A stretch of 36,033 nt of DNA from Kineococcus sp. TRM81007. Its GTDB lineage: Bacteria; Actinomycetota; Actinomycetes; Actinomycetales; Kineococcaceae. Below are positions 1 through 11,203 of this stretch, piece after piece (the first letter of the stretch is position 1; every line of letters starts with the position of its first letter). The stretch is taken from NCBI RefSeq assembly GCF_022669155.1, contig NZ_JALBVB010000024.1, forward strand, positions 46,503 to 82,535, in the 5' to 3' direction. The translations under genes and the position numbers were made by a program. A model generated the notes under the pieces. The model ran no database searches. It saw only the letters and a program-made list of their open reading frames with translations, and was not told the origin of the DNA.

Positions 1-191
1 CCCGGGCCGTCCGCGTGCCGTCCGCCGTGACCGGGTGGGTGGCGGGGAGGACGTGAGAACGGCCCGGACCCCGCGGGGGCCGGGCCGCGCGCACGTCGTC
101 CGTGCCGACCGGAGCAGTGCGGGTCCGCGTGGCCCGGCGACCAGCACCCCTCCCCACCCGCCAGGGCGACCCCCGGGGGCGGGCGGAGGCC

Positions 192-629
192 TCAGGCCGG
201 CTCGGGCCCGTCGTCCTGAGCCTCGGTGCCGGTGCCGGTGCCGGTGCCGGCGACCGGGCGCGGTTCCTCGTCGACGACGTCGAGCAGCTGCACGATGTTC
301 GTGGTCTCGATGAGGAACTTCACCACCGCGGGCGGCCGGATCAGCGTCACGCGGCGGCCGCGCGAACGGGAGGCGAGGCGGGCCAGGAACGCCAGCCCCG
401 TGGAGTCCATGAAGGTGACGTGGTGCGCGTCCACCTGCAGGGGGCGGCCGGAGGACAGGGCGTCCTCCGCGGCCTCGAGGAGGTCCGGGCCCAGCTCGGC
501 GTCGATCTCACCGGTCAGCACCACGCGCGTGGCGCGCGGCTCGTACAGCACGTGCACCGACCCGGGGTCGACCGAGCGGACCTCGGGCACGCGGGACGTC
601 TCGCCCGGGGGTGTCGCGTCGTTCGTCAT
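192..629 (-). CDS. STAS-domain anti-sigma factor antagonist
   Basis: This 145-residue protein is a single STAS domain of the SpoIIAA/RsbV type. Such proteins bind and sequester an anti-sigma kinase in a partner-switching module in the cytoplasm. The hallmark DSTGL motif lies at residues 75-79, and Ser76 is the predicted phosphorylation site that switches binding off. The start is the ATG at 629, preceded by a GGAGGG ribosome site about 4 nt upstream. About 25 residues before the STAS fold and about 20 after it look disordered. The C-terminal tail is (Gly-Thr)n, encoded by four perfect GGTGCC hexamers (225-248 on the plus strand). The gene diverges from a SpoIIE phosphatase/kinase, its likely partner. 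The family call is firm; the target sigma factor cannot be told. Confidence 0.93.
   Translation of the reverse strand: MTNDATPPGETSRVPEVRSVDPGSVHVLYEPRATRVVLTGEIDAELGPDLLEAAEDALSSGRPLQVDAHHVTFMDSTGLAFLARLASRSRGRRVTLIRPPAVVKFLIETTNIVQLLDVVDEEPRPVAGTGTGTGTEAQDDGPEPA
225..248. repeat. Four tandem GGTGCC hexamers
   Basis: Four exact 6-bp copies lie inside the STAS gene and encode its Gly-Thr tail. The unit is a multiple of three, so slippage would lengthen or shorten the tail without breaking the frame. Confidence 0.85.
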
Positions 630-867
630 CGTCCCTCCGCAGTGCCGCGCTGAACACCGTGCCCGGTGGCTGCAGGCAGCTGTGTGTCCGGCGCGGCTCG
701 TCGCCGCACACTAGGTCACGACGGCGCACCTGCGCGACGTGCACCCGCTCGGCGCAGCGGGACACCTTCGGCGCGCGGCCCGTCGAGGCCACCTGCATGC
801 TATCGACCGAGGTCGAGGTCGCCGTCGCGCACCTGCGACGCACCACCGCACTCGAGGAGCCCCACGG

Positions 868-3273
868 ATGCCCGGCAGCCGACCGCAGCCCCTGCTGCTG
901 AGCGCCGATCCCGCCGCGGTGCTCCTGCTGGACCTGCCCGCGGACGGTGCCGGGCCGGCCGCCGTGGCCGCCGCCGACGACGCCGCGACCCGCCTGGCCG
1001 CCTCCGCCCCGGCGGGGGAGGTGCCCGTGGACCTGCCGTCGTTCTGCCGCGCCGCCGGGCTGCCCGCCGGCGTGGCGGAACGCGCCCTGGACGGGCGGGT
1101 GCCCGGTGAGCTCGTCGCCGGCCGCTGGTGGCTCACGGTGGCGCCCGTGGCGGCCGGGCGCGCGCTGCTGGCGCTGCACGGGGCCGCGGCGGCCGCCGGT
1201 GGTCCCGGTGCGGGGCCCGAGCCCGTGGCGGCGACCGCCGGTGCCGCGCTGACGGCCGTGCCCGCCCGGGTCGCGGGTGGTGCCCCGGACGGTGTCGTGG
1301 ACGGTGTCGTGGAGTGGGCCGACTCCGGCTGGAGCAGGGTCACCGGCGTCCCCGGCACCGACGTGGTGGGCCGGGACTGCTCCGGGCTGCTGGTGGCGGT
1401 CGGCGAGGCCCCGCCCGCCCTGCGCGGGGCGGCCCGCACCGGGGAGCCCGCCGACGCGACCCTGCTGGGCGAGCGCCCCGACGGCACCCGGTTCCTGCAC
1501 CGGGTGCGCGTGACGCCGCTGCGCGACCGCACCGGTGCGGTGCGGCACGTGGTGACCTGGCACGAGGACGTCACCGCCCGCCCCGGCGACCCGCTGCCCG
1601 ACCTCCTGCGCGAGGTGGACGCCCTCGGCGGGCCGGTGCCGACCCGCGAGACGGTCGCCGCGGGGCTGGGCGCCGCGGTGCGGACGCTGGCGCGCGAGGT
1701 GGTCCCCGCCGCCCTGGTGGCGCTCGTGGACGACGGCCCGGCGCGCGCCGCGGGCGGTGGCGCGGAGGTCGTCGCCGCCGCGGGCGAGCCGTTCGAGCCG
1801 CTCGTGGGCCGGGTGTGGCGGCGTCCGCCCGGCGCCCGCGCCGACGACCCGCTGCTGCACCCGCCGGCGCCCGGGGGACCGGCGCTGCTGGCCCTGGACG
1901 GGGGCGATCCCGCGGCCCCCTCCGGGTGGCTCGCGGAGCTCACCCGGGCGGCGGGCCCGGACGTGCGGGTGCTCCCGCTGCCCGGTCACGGGCACGTCCT
2001 GGGGTGGCTGGTCGTCCTCCCTGGTGGGGCCGGCCCGGCGGACGAGGCCGTCCTGCGCGCCGCCGCCCTGCGCACCGGGCTGGCGGTGGAGAACGCGAGA
2101 CTGCGCGCACGGGAGCACGAGTTGTCGGAGACGCTGCAGCGCAGCATGTTGCCGGAGGACACCGCGGTGGAGGGGCTGGACGTCTGGGCGTTCTACGCGC
2201 CCAACGCCGACCACGCGCAGGTGGGCGGTGACTGGTACGACGTGTTCCAGGCCGCCGACGGCAGCGCCGGCGTCGTCATCGGTGACGTCGTCGGCCACGA
2301 CGTGGAGGCCGTGGCCGCGATGGGCCAGATGCGCTCGGTGGTGCGCTCGGCCGCGCAGGAGCTGGACGACCCCGGCAGCGTCCTGATGCGCGTGGACCAG
2401 CTCGCGGCCGGCGTGGGCGTCTCCCGCATGGCGAGCCTGGTGTACGCCACGCTGCAGCGGCTCGACGACGGCGGCTGGGAGGTGGCGTGGAGCAGCGCCG
2501 GGCACCTGCCGCCGCTGCTGCGGCGCGCCGACGCCGGGGGCGGCCCGGCCGTGGAGGTCCTCAACGACGCCACCGGCACCCTCGTCGGCCTGGGGGAGCG
2601 CCCCCGGCCCACCCGCGAGCGGGCGCTGCGCCCCGGCGACGTCCTCGTCCTCTACACCGACGGGCTCATCGAGGCCCGGCACCGGCCCATGCGCGACGGC
2701 ATGGAGGTCCTCGTGGAGGTGCTCGCCGGCACCCGCGCCGGTGACGCCGCCGGGGTGGGCGAGGAGCTGCTGCAGGGGCTGGGGGAGTCCCCCGAGGACG
2801 ACACCGCCATCGTCGTGGTCCGGGTCCCGGAGGAGGCCGAGGGGGCGCCGCAGCGGGTGGCGGACACGCCGCGCCGCCGCCGCTGGCAGCTGCCGTCGGA
2901 GCCGTCGTCGGTGGGCAAGGCCCGCCACGCCACGCTGCGCGCCTGCGCGGTGTGGGGCCTGGGCGTGGGCCCGCAGGCGGAGATCGTGGTCTCCGAGCTG
3001 GTCGCCAACGCGGTCCTGCACGGCTGGGGACCGGTGGGGTTGCGGCTGTTCGACCTGCCCGGCGCCCTGCGCGTGGAGGTCGAGGACGACAGCCCCGAGC
3101 AGCCGCGCGTGGTGGACGCGCGCCCCGACGGCAGCGGCGGCCACGGCATGCGCGTGGTCGCCACCCTGGGCCGCTGGGGCACCACCCCCACCCGGCGCGG
3201 CAAGATCGTCTGGGTGGAGATCCCCACCACGGCACCCGCGGCCCCGGCCGCCCCCCGAGAGGAGCACCCGTGA
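868..3273 (+). CDS. PAS/GAF SpoIIE-type phosphatase with C-terminal HATPase domain
   Basis: This is an 801-residue multi-domain regulator of the partner-switching type. A PAS-like fold lies at about residues 149-238 and a GAF-like region at about 260-415. A PP2C/SpoIIE Ser phosphatase follows at about 420-650, with the metal-binding motifs VGGDWYD (about 452), GDVVGHD (about 472), YTDGL (about 595) and DDTAIVVV (about 645). The last 120 residues are an RsbW-like ATPase with the N-box SELVANAVLHG near 709. It should dephosphorylate a STAS antagonist and possibly also phosphorylate one; the divergent STAS gene is the obvious partner. I start at the ATG at 868 because GAGGAG (854-859) sits 8 nt upstream. 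The open frame runs on to 739 but has no ribosome site there. The stop overlaps the next start (GTGA). Confidence 0.93.
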   Translation: MPGSRPQPLLLSADPAAVLLLDLPADGAGPAAVAAADDAATRLAASAPAGEVPVDLPSFCRAAGLPAGVAERALDGRVPGELVAGRWWLTVAPVAAGRALLALHGAAAAAGGPGAGPEPVAATAGAALTAVPARVAGGAPDGVVDGVVEWADSGWSRVTGVPGTDVVGRDCSGLLVAVGEAPPALRGAARTGEPADATLLGERPDGTRFLHRVRVTPLRDRTGAVRHVVTWHEDVTARPGDPLPDLLREVDALGGPVPTRETVAAGLGAAVRTLAREVVPAALVALVDDGPARAAGGGAEVVAAAGEPFEPLVGRVWRRPPGARADDPLLHPPAPGGPALLALDGGDPAAPSGWLAELTRAAGPDVRVLPLPGHGHVLGWLVVLPGGAGPADEAVLRAAALRTGLAVENARLRAREHELSETLQRSMLPEDTAVEGLDVWAFYAPNADHAQVGGDWYDVFQAADGSAGVVIGDVVGHDVEAVAAMGQMRSVVRSAAQELDDPGSVLMRVDQLAAGVGVSRMASLVYATLQRLDDGGWEVAWSSAGHLPPLLRRADAGGGPAVEVLNDATGTLVGLGERPRPTRERALRPGDVLVLYTDGLIEARHRPMRDGMEVLVEVLAGTRAGDAAGVGEELLQGLGESPEDDTAIVVVRVPEEAEGAPQRVADTPRRRRWQLPSEPSSVGKARHATLRACAVWGLGVGPQAEIVVSELVANAVLHGWGPVGLRLFDLPGALRVEVEDDSPEQPRVVDARPDGSGGHGMRVVATLGRWGTTPTRRGKIVWVEIPTTAPAAPAAPREEHP

Positions 3274-3686
3274 ACACCGGCACGAACCTGCTGGGCGGCC
3301 CCCCGCCCACCCACCTGCCCGCGCAGCCGGAGGTCGACGCCGCGCTGGCGGGCGGCGGCGGCGCCGAGGACGTGGCGGCCGCCCACCCGGCCGCCTCGCT
3401 GCCGTGGGCGCTGCTGGCCGAGCGCGCCCTGGACGAGGGCCGGGCCGTGACCGCCTACGCCTTCGCCCGCACCGGGTACCACCGCGGGCTGGACGCGCTG
3501 CGCCGCGCCGGCTGGCGCGGTCACGGGCCCGTGCCGTGGTCGCACGAGCCCAACCGGGGCTTCCTGCGCGCGCTCGCCGCCCTCCAGCGCGCCGCCGAGG
3601 CGATCGGGGAGGCGCCCGAGGCGGAGCGCTGCCGGGACTTCCTGCGCGACTGCGACCCGGCCGCGCCCGCCGAGCTGCTGCCGTGA
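3270..3686 (+). CDS. DUF3151 family protein
   Basis: This 138-residue protein of unknown function matches the actinobacterial DUF3151 family. It has the typical opening NLLGGPPPTHLP, the core ARTGYHRGLDALR and the signature GPVPWSHEPNRGFLRALA. Its length is normal for the family. The GTG start at 3270 overlaps the stop of the phosphatase gene by 4 bp, and AGAGGAG lies just upstream, so translation is probably coupled. A role alongside the phosphatase is not implied by the family. The protein is soluble, with no signal peptide or membrane segment. Confidence 0.93.
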   Translation: MNTGTNLLGGPPPTHLPAQPEVDAALAGGGGAEDVAAAHPAASLPWALLAERALDEGRAVTAYAFARTGYHRGLDALRRAGWRGHGPVPWSHEPNRGFLRALAALQRAAEAIGEAPEAERCRDFLRDCDPAAPAELLP

Positions 3687-3693
3687 GGTTCCC

Positions 3694-6639
<2,946 letters not shown>

Positions 6640-6736
6640 GCGCCGCCGTCCCGGCCCGCTGCGCCCGGGTCGTGGCCCGCGGCTTCCTCCGCCAGGATGC
6701 GGGGCGCCCGACGTCCCCGTTCGACAGGTGCCCGAC

Positions 6737-7942
6737 ATGCCCACCGACGACACCGCCGCACCAGGCGAGGCATCCGCCGGACCTCTCGTCCACGACGCGA
6801 CGGCCCCGACCCGGGCGGTGCCCCTGCTGGTGGGCCTCGCCGCCGCGGTCGTCGTCGTGGCCGGTGTGCGCTCCTTCTCCGCGACGATCGGTCCGGCGGT
6901 CCTGGCGCTCGTGCTCGTCCTCGTCGTGCACCCGGTGGAGCCGTGGCTGCGCCGGCGCGGCGTGTACGGCTGGGTCAGCACCCTGGTCGTGCTGGTGGTG
7001 CTGTACACCGTCGTGTTCGGCCTGGCCGCCGCCCTGGGGTGGTCGCTGGTGCGGCTGGCCATGCTCCTGCCGCAGTACACGAGCCGGTACTACGAGCTGC
7101 AGGGGCAGGTCCTGGAGCTGCTGGACCGCCTCGGCGTCGGCCAGTCGCAGATCACGCAGGCGGTGGCGAGCATCGACCCCTCGCGCTTCGTGGGGCTGGC
7201 GCAGACGGTGCTGGAGCAGTTCGTCGCCGCCCTCACCGCGTTCTCGTTCCTGCTCTTCCTGCTGTTCTTCCTGGCGCTGGACGCCGCCGTCTTCCCCAAG
7301 CTCCTGGCGCAGGCCAGCTGGTGGCACCCGCGGCTGGTGGGGGCCCTCACGGCGTTCGCCGCCGGCACCCGGCGCTACCTGCTGGTGGCCACGGCGTTCG
7401 GCGTGGTCGTGGCGGTGATCGACATCGGGATCCTCTACTGGCTGGCGGTGCCGCTGCCGCTGGTGTGGGGGCTGCTGGCGTTCCTGACGAACTACATCGC
7501 CAACATCGGCTTCTTCCTCGGCCTGGTGCCGCCCGCGCTGGTCGCCCTGCTCGACAGCGGCCCCCGCGACGCCCTGCTCGTCGTGGTGCTCTACACGGTC
7601 GTCAACGTCACGATCCAGGGCCTGCTGCAGCCGAAGATCGTCGGAAACGCCGTCGGGCTGTCGGCGACGCTGACCTTCCTGTCCGTGATCTTCTGGGGGT
7701 GGGCCCTGGGCAGCCTCGGCGCGCTGCTGGCGGTCCCGCTGAGCCTGCTGGTGCGCACCGTCCTCGTCGACGCGGACCCCTCGGCCCGCTGGCTGCTGCC
7801 GCTCGTCAGCGGCAACCCGCGCGGCGTGCGGCGGCAGGGCGTGCGGCTGGGGCGCACCGGGGCGATCGGCGCCACCGTGGCGCCCCCGGCAGGGTCCGAG
7901 GCCCCGCCCCCGCCGCCCCCGCCGGAGGACCGCCCGGAGTGA
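6737..7942 (+). CDS. AI-2E family (TqsA/PerM-like) transporter
   Basis: This is a polytopic membrane protein of about 401 residues in the AI-2 exporter/PerM family. The hydrophobic segments follow the family pattern: two or three early helices, a long amphipathic middle region (the stretch around LLPQYTSRYYELQGQVLELLDRL), and a cluster of C-terminal helices. The latter contain NYIANIGFFLGLVPPALVALL and the conserved VNVTIQGLLQPKIVGNAVGLS block. A proline-rich cytosolic tail ends the protein. I start at ATG 6737, with ACAGG 8 nt upstream; GTG 6728 in the same frame is possible. The transported substrate is not predictable, since members include Na+/H+ antiporters and unknowns. Confidence 0.9.
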   Translation: MPTDDTAAPGEASAGPLVHDATAPTRAVPLLVGLAAAVVVVAGVRSFSATIGPAVLALVLVLVVHPVEPWLRRRGVYGWVSTLVVLVVLYTVVFGLAAALGWSLVRLAMLLPQYTSRYYELQGQVLELLDRLGVGQSQITQAVASIDPSRFVGLAQTVLEQFVAALTAFSFLLFLLFFLALDAAVFPKLLAQASWWHPRLVGALTAFAAGTRRYLLVATAFGVVVAVIDIGILYWLAVPLPLVWGLLAFLTNYIANIGFFLGLVPPALVALLDSGPRDALLVVVLYTVVNVTIQGLLQPKIVGNAVGLSATLTFLSVIFWGWALGSLGALLAVPLSLLVRTVLVDADPSARWLLPLVSGNPRGVRRQGVRLGRTGAIGATVAPPAGSEAPPPPPPPEDRPE

Positions 7943-7953
7943 GCCGCGCCCCC

Positions 7954-7974
7954 GCGCGTCCCGGCCGGGCGCGC
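7954..7974. terminator. GC-rich hairpin after the AI-2E transporter
   Basis: GCGCG and CGCGC flank CCCGGCCGGG, with one bulged T, starting 12 bp after the transporter stop. There is no T tract and the stem has almost no loop, so this is a weak terminator call. Confidence 0.35.
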
Positions 7975-7977
7975 CCG

Positions 7978-7996
7978 GGAACCGGGTTAGGGTTCC
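7978..7996 (+). promoter_or_regulatory. Promoter with inverted repeat before the short regulator copy
   Basis: TAGGGT (7988-7993) lies 5 nt before the GTG at 7999, as in leaderless actinobacterial promoters. It sits inside an inverted repeat, GGAACC-N7-GGTTCC, whose left part contains AACC-G-GGTT. A related AACCC-N-GGGTT symmetry recurs before the next gene. Confidence 0.4.
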
Positions 7997-7998
7997 GC

Positions 7999-8250
7999 GT
8001 GACTTCCGCCCCGCACCACCGCACCACCTGGGCCCGGGTGCTCACCCACCGCGATCCGGCCGACGGCTGCGTCGCCGAGCTGGCGCGCTGGACCACCCCG
8101 GACGTCGTCGCCGAGGTGCTCGCCGACCGCGGCCGGGGCCTGACCGCGCAGCTGGACGCCCTGCCCACCGAGCGCGACTGGGTCGGCGAGTGCGGGGGCC
8201 TGTCCGGTGCGGTGCTCGTGCTCGCGGAGGTCGATGCCGCGCACCGCTGA
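7999..8250 (+). CDS. Truncated paralogue of the downstream HTH protein
   Basis: This is an 83-residue protein I do not recognise by family. Over 55 residues (from ELARWTTP to AEVDAA) it shares 42 identities, counted by hand, with the product of the gene 63 bp downstream. It stops exactly where that protein continues into its helix-turn-helix part, so only the N-terminal domain remains. It may be a functional N-domain protein or a pseudogene left by a tandem duplication followed by deletion. The frame is clean, the codon use is normal, and a plausible leaderless promoter precedes the GTG start. Confidence 0.55.
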   Translation: MTSAPHHRTTWARVLTHRDPADGCVAELARWTTPDVVAEVLADRGRGLTAQLDALPTERDWVGECGGLSGAVLVLAEVDAAHR

Positions 8251-8267
8251 CGCGGTTCCTGAAAGTG

Positions 8268-8305
8268 CAACCCCGGGTCGACGAAGCCGTCAACCCGGGG
8301 TTGAC
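8268..8305. promoter_or_regulatory. Double palindrome, candidate operator of the HTH gene
   Basis: Two symmetric elements stand 23 bp centre to centre. The first, CAACCC-C-GGGTCG (8268-8280), has one mismatch. The second, GTCAACCC-G-GGGTTGAC (8289-8305), is perfect. The pair also forms a larger inverted repeat, 15-nt arms with a 6-nt spacer and one mismatch. The second element ends 8 bp before the GTG at 8314, where a -10 region would lie if the gene is leaderless. Autoregulation by the encoded HTH protein is an inference. Confidence 0.5.
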
Positions 8306-8313
8306 TCGTCCCC

Positions 8314-8712
8314 GTGGAGCTGTTGTCGCACCAGGTGCCGGACTGGACGCAGGTGCTCGCGCACCGCGCCCCCGGCGACCACGCCGACGCCGCGGAGCGC
8401 CTGGCGCGCTGGACCACCCCCGCCGTCGTCGCCGACGTCCTCGCCGACTCCGGCCGCGGGCTGCTCGCGCAGGTCGAGGGCGCACCCGCCGGGCGCGACT
8501 GGGTCGCCGAGTGCGGCGGGCTGCTCGGCGCCGTCCTGGTCCTCGCCGAGGTCGACGCCGCCGCGTCCGCGCTGCGCTCCGCCGTGGCCCGCGCCCGCTC
8601 GCACGCGCTCGCCGAGCTGGTCCTGGACCACAGCCTCGTCGAGCTCGCCGCCGAGCTCGGCGTCACGCGCCAGGCGCTGCACAAGAGCGTGAGGGGGGTC
8701 CGGGGGCTGTGA
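8314..8712 (+). CDS. Small helix-turn-helix protein
   Basis: This is a 132-residue protein of no family I can name. The N-terminal domain (about residues 25-85, with ERLARWTTPAVVADVLAD and GRDWVAECGGLLGAVLVL) is shared with the truncated gene upstream. The C-terminal part (about 96-125) reads ALAELVLDHSLVELAAELGVTRQALHKSV, a convincing helix-turn-helix, with the recognition helix at VTRQALHKSV. It is therefore probably a DNA-binding regulator. The GTG start at 8314 has no ribosome site, but a striking double palindrome lies directly before it. The next gene starts 27 bp downstream in the same direction. Confidence 0.75.
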   Translation: MELLSHQVPDWTQVLAHRAPGDHADAAERLARWTTPAVVADVLADSGRGLLAQVEGAPAGRDWVAECGGLLGAVLVLAEVDAAASALRSAVARARSHALAELVLDHSLVELAAELGVTRQALHKSVRGVRGL

Positions 8713-8739
8713 ACCGCAGGACGAGCGAGGGGGGACGCC

Positions 8740-9354
8740 GTGGACGCGCACGTCGAGGAGCGGGCCGGGGCGCACCCGCTGCGGCAGCCGGGCGCCGGGC
8801 GGCGCCTGTACGCGGCCGGGCTTGGGCTGCAGCTGGGAGGGGTGGTCGGGGTCCTGGCGGCGCTGGTGCACCCCGCGCTGACCGCGGCCCCCGAGCTGCC
8901 GGCCGTGGTGGCCTGGGCGCCGCTGCTCAGCCTGGGCGTGCAGCTGGCCGGCCACCGGCTGTGCGCCCGCGCGTGGTGGCACGTCCCGCTGCGTTCCCCG
9001 GCGCCGCTGCCGGACCCGGTCGACCGGGTCTTCTGGACCGTGTTCGCGCTCGCCGTGTCGGCCACGGCCGCCGTCGTCTGCTTCGCCCCCGCCCGGCCCG
9101 AGCCCACGCTCGTGTGGTCGCTCGCGGTGGCCGCGTCCCTGCTGGCGCTGTCGCCGCGGCTGGAGCGTCCGGGCCCCGAACCCGACGCGGACCCCACCTG
9201 GCGCACCGTCGTCCTGCTCCTGGCCGTCGTGGTCGTCCTCGTCACCGCGGTCCTCGCCGGGCTGGTGTCTCCGCGGGCGGCCTCGCTCGCGCTCGCCGTG
9301 CTCGGGGTGGCGGTGGTGGCGCAGCGCGCCTGGCTGCGCCACCGGTACCGCTGA
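8740..9354 (+). CDS. Hypothetical membrane protein, about six helices
   Basis: This 204-residue integral membrane protein has no recognised family. Hydrophobic stretches near residues 23-45, 54-72, 97-116, 122-138, 154-174 and 180-196 predict six helices. A charged linker with LERPGPEPDADP lies between the fourth and fifth. No catalytic motif is seen. The GTG start at 8740 has a purine-rich run (GAGGGGGGA) 5-8 nt upstream. It lies 27 bp after the HTH gene and could be cotranscribed with it. It converges on aroC with only 2 bp between the stop codons, so there is no room for a dedicated terminator between them. Confidence 0.7.
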   Translation: MDAHVEERAGAHPLRQPGAGRRLYAAGLGLQLGGVVGVLAALVHPALTAAPELPAVVAWAPLLSLGVQLAGHRLCARAWWHVPLRSPAPLPDPVDRVFWTVFALAVSATAAVVCFAPARPEPTLVWSLAVAASLLALSPRLERPGPEPDADPTWRTVVLLLAVVVVLVTAVLAGLVSPRAASLALAVLGVAVVAQRAWLRHRYR

Positions 9355-9356
9355 GC

Positions 9357-10598
9357 TCAGCCCTCCGCGGGGGCGGTGCGGATCGCCAGGCCGTCCAGGT
9401 AGCTCGCCACGTTCGCGCGCACCTGCTCGACGCTGTCGCCGCCGAACTTCTCCAGCAGGGCGTCGGCCAGCACGAGGCTGACCATCGCCTCGGCGACCAC
9501 GCCCGCCGCCGGCACCGCGCACGCGTCGGAGCGCTGGGCGATGGCCTGCGCCTTGCCGCCGGAGGCGGTGTCGACCGTGTCCAGGGCCCGCGGCACCGTC
9601 GAGATCGGCTTCATGGCCGCGCGCACCCGCAGCACCTCGCCGTTGCTCATGCCGCCCTCGATGCCGCCGGCGCGATCGGTGCGCCGGCGCACCGTCATGC
9701 CCTCCGGGCCCTCTCCGCCGTCGGTGCGCTCGATCTCGTCGTGCGCGGCCGAGCCGCGCCGGCGGGCCGTCTCGAAGCCGTCGCCGACCTCCACGCCCTT
9801 GATGGCCTGGATGCCCATGAGGGCGGCGGCCAGGCGCGCGTCCAGCTTGCGGTCCCAGTGCACGTAGGAGCCCAGCCCCGGCGGCAGGCCGTGCACGACG
9901 ACCTCCACGACACCGCCGAGGGTGTCGCCGGAGGAGTGCGCGTCGTCGATCTCGGCGACCATGCGCGCGCTGGTGGCCGGGTCGGCGCAACGCACGGGGT
10001 CGGTGTCGACGCGCTCGCGCTCACCGCGGCCGGGCACCACGCCCGCCGGGGCCTCGACGGTGCCGATGGACACCACGTGGGAGACGAGGTCCACGCCGGC
10101 GGCCTGCGCGAGGAACGCGCGCGCCACCTCGCCCAGCGCCACGCGGGTGGCGGTCTCGCGCGCCGAGGCGCGCTCCAGCACGGGCCGGGCGTCGTCGAAG
10201 CCGTACTTCTGCATGCCCGTCAGGTCCGCGTGACCGGGGCGCGGGCGGGTCAGCGGCGCCGAGCGGCCGCGGGCGGGCAACCGGCCGGGCTCGTCGTAGC
10301 GGCGGCCGTCGGCGTCGGCCGGGTCGGCGGCCATGACCTCCTGCCAGCGCGGCCACTCCGAGTTGCCGATGCGCAGCGCCACCGGGCCGCCCTGGGTGCG
10401 GCCGTGGCGGATGCCGCCGATGACCTCCAGCTCGTCCTGCTCGAAGCTCATCCGCGCACCCCGCCCGTGCCCCAGGCGCCGGCGGGCCAGGGCGGCGCGG
10501 ATGTCGGCGCTCGACACCTCCACGCCCGCCGGCAGGCCCTCGAGGATGCCCGCGAGCGCCGGACCGTGGGATTCGCCTGCCGTCAGCCACCGCAACAC
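9357..10598 (-). CDS. aroC: Chorismate synthase
   Basis: AroC converts 5-enolpyruvylshikimate-3-phosphate to chorismate, using reduced FMN, at the end of the shikimate pathway. The 413 residues are a little longer than the usual 360-400. Signatures are present in order: [18 protein letters not shown] at residues 8-25, the arginine-rich [12 protein letters not shown] (about 39-50), RPRPGHADL (about 119-127), and the C-terminal MKPISTVP and [18 protein letters not shown] (about 355-372). The start is GTG 10598. CAGAAT lies 7 nt upstream on the minus strand, consistent with a leaderless transcript. Unlike the common actinobacterial arrangement, no aroK, aroB or aroE lies next to it. Confidence 0.98.
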   Translation of the reverse strand: MLRWLTAGESHGPALAGILEGLPAGVEVSSADIRAALARRRLGHGRGARMSFEQDELEVIGGIRHGRTQGGPVALRIGNSEWPRWQEVMAADPADADGRRYDEPGRLPARGRSAPLTRPRPGHADLTGMQKYGFDDARPVLERASARETATRVALGEVARAFLAQAAGVDLVSHVVSIGTVEAPAGVVPGRGERERVDTDPVRCADPATSARMVAEIDDAHSSGDTLGGVVEVVVHGLPPGLGSYVHWDRKLDARLAAALMGIQAIKGVEVGDGFETARRRGSAAHDEIERTDGGEGPEGMTVRRRTDRAGGIEGGMSNGEVLRVRAAMKPISTVPRALDTVDTASGGKAQAIAQRSDACAVPAAGVVAEAMVSLVLADALLEKFGGDSVEQVRANVASYLDGLAIRTAPAEG

Positions 10599-10652
10599 GC
10601 GCCCGATTCTGCCGCACGCGCGCAGTGCTCCCGTCCGGGCCGGTGCTCCGGG

Positions 10653-11138
10653 TCAGTCGACGAGCTCGTTGAGCAGCGGGTCGATCCGGTACGGCACCAG
10701 CTCGCGCATGGCCAGGGAGGTGCGGGTGCGCACCACGCCGGGGATGGCGAGCACGTCCTGGCCCACCCGGTACAGGTCGTCGGCGTCGCGGGCGACGACG
10801 CGGCACATCAGGTCCCCGTCGCCGGTGATGCCGTGCACCTCGAGGACCTCCGGCGTCTCGCGCAGCCGGCGCAGGGTGTCGTCCTGCTGGCCCTGCTCGA
10901 TCTCGACCATGACGAACGCGGAGATGGAGAACCCCAGCGCCGCGGGCGACAGGCGCCGCGAGAAGCGGTGCAGCACGCCGTCGGACTCCAGGCGCTCCAG
11001 GTGCGCCTGCACCGTGCCGCGGGCCAGGCCGAGCTGGCGCGACAGGCCCAGGACGGTCGCGCGGGGGTCTTCGTCCAGCGCGAGCAGGATCCGGGCGTCG
11101 ATGGTGTCGAGGCGGCGCACCGGGACATCTTCGCGCAT
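10653..11138 (-). CDS. Lrp/AsnC family transcriptional regulator
   Basis: This is a 161-residue feast/famine regulator. The N-terminal helix-turn-helix (about residues 12-55) contains LDTIDARILLALDEDPRATV and LSRQLGLARGTVQAHLERLE. The C-terminal RAM effector domain (about 75-150) contains VHGITGDGDLMCRVVARD, whose Gly-Asp-Gly-Asp turn usually forms the ligand pocket. I start at the ATG at 11138; a GTG in the same frame at 11120 is the alternative. Its 3' end is 55 bp from the aroC start, in the same direction, so readthrough into aroC is possible. The regulated genes cannot be told from sequence. Confidence 0.93.
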   Translation of the reverse strand: MREDVPVRRLDTIDARILLALDEDPRATVLGLSRQLGLARGTVQAHLERLESDGVLHRFSRRLSPAALGFSISAFVMVEIEQGQQDDTLRRLRETPEVLEVHGITGDGDLMCRVVARDADDLYRVGQDVLAIPGVVRTRTSLAMRELVPYRIDPLLNELVD

Positions 11139-11203
11139 CCGACCCGCCCGTGAGTGTGCATCGTGCTCAGCGAGCGGTGAGGTCGCTGGGCACCCGGCCG
11201 GTG

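Noticed and set aside
8190-11153. Long plus-strand open frame over aroC and the Lrp regulator
   Set aside because: It runs antisense to aroC, a certain gene, and shows no recognisable domain.
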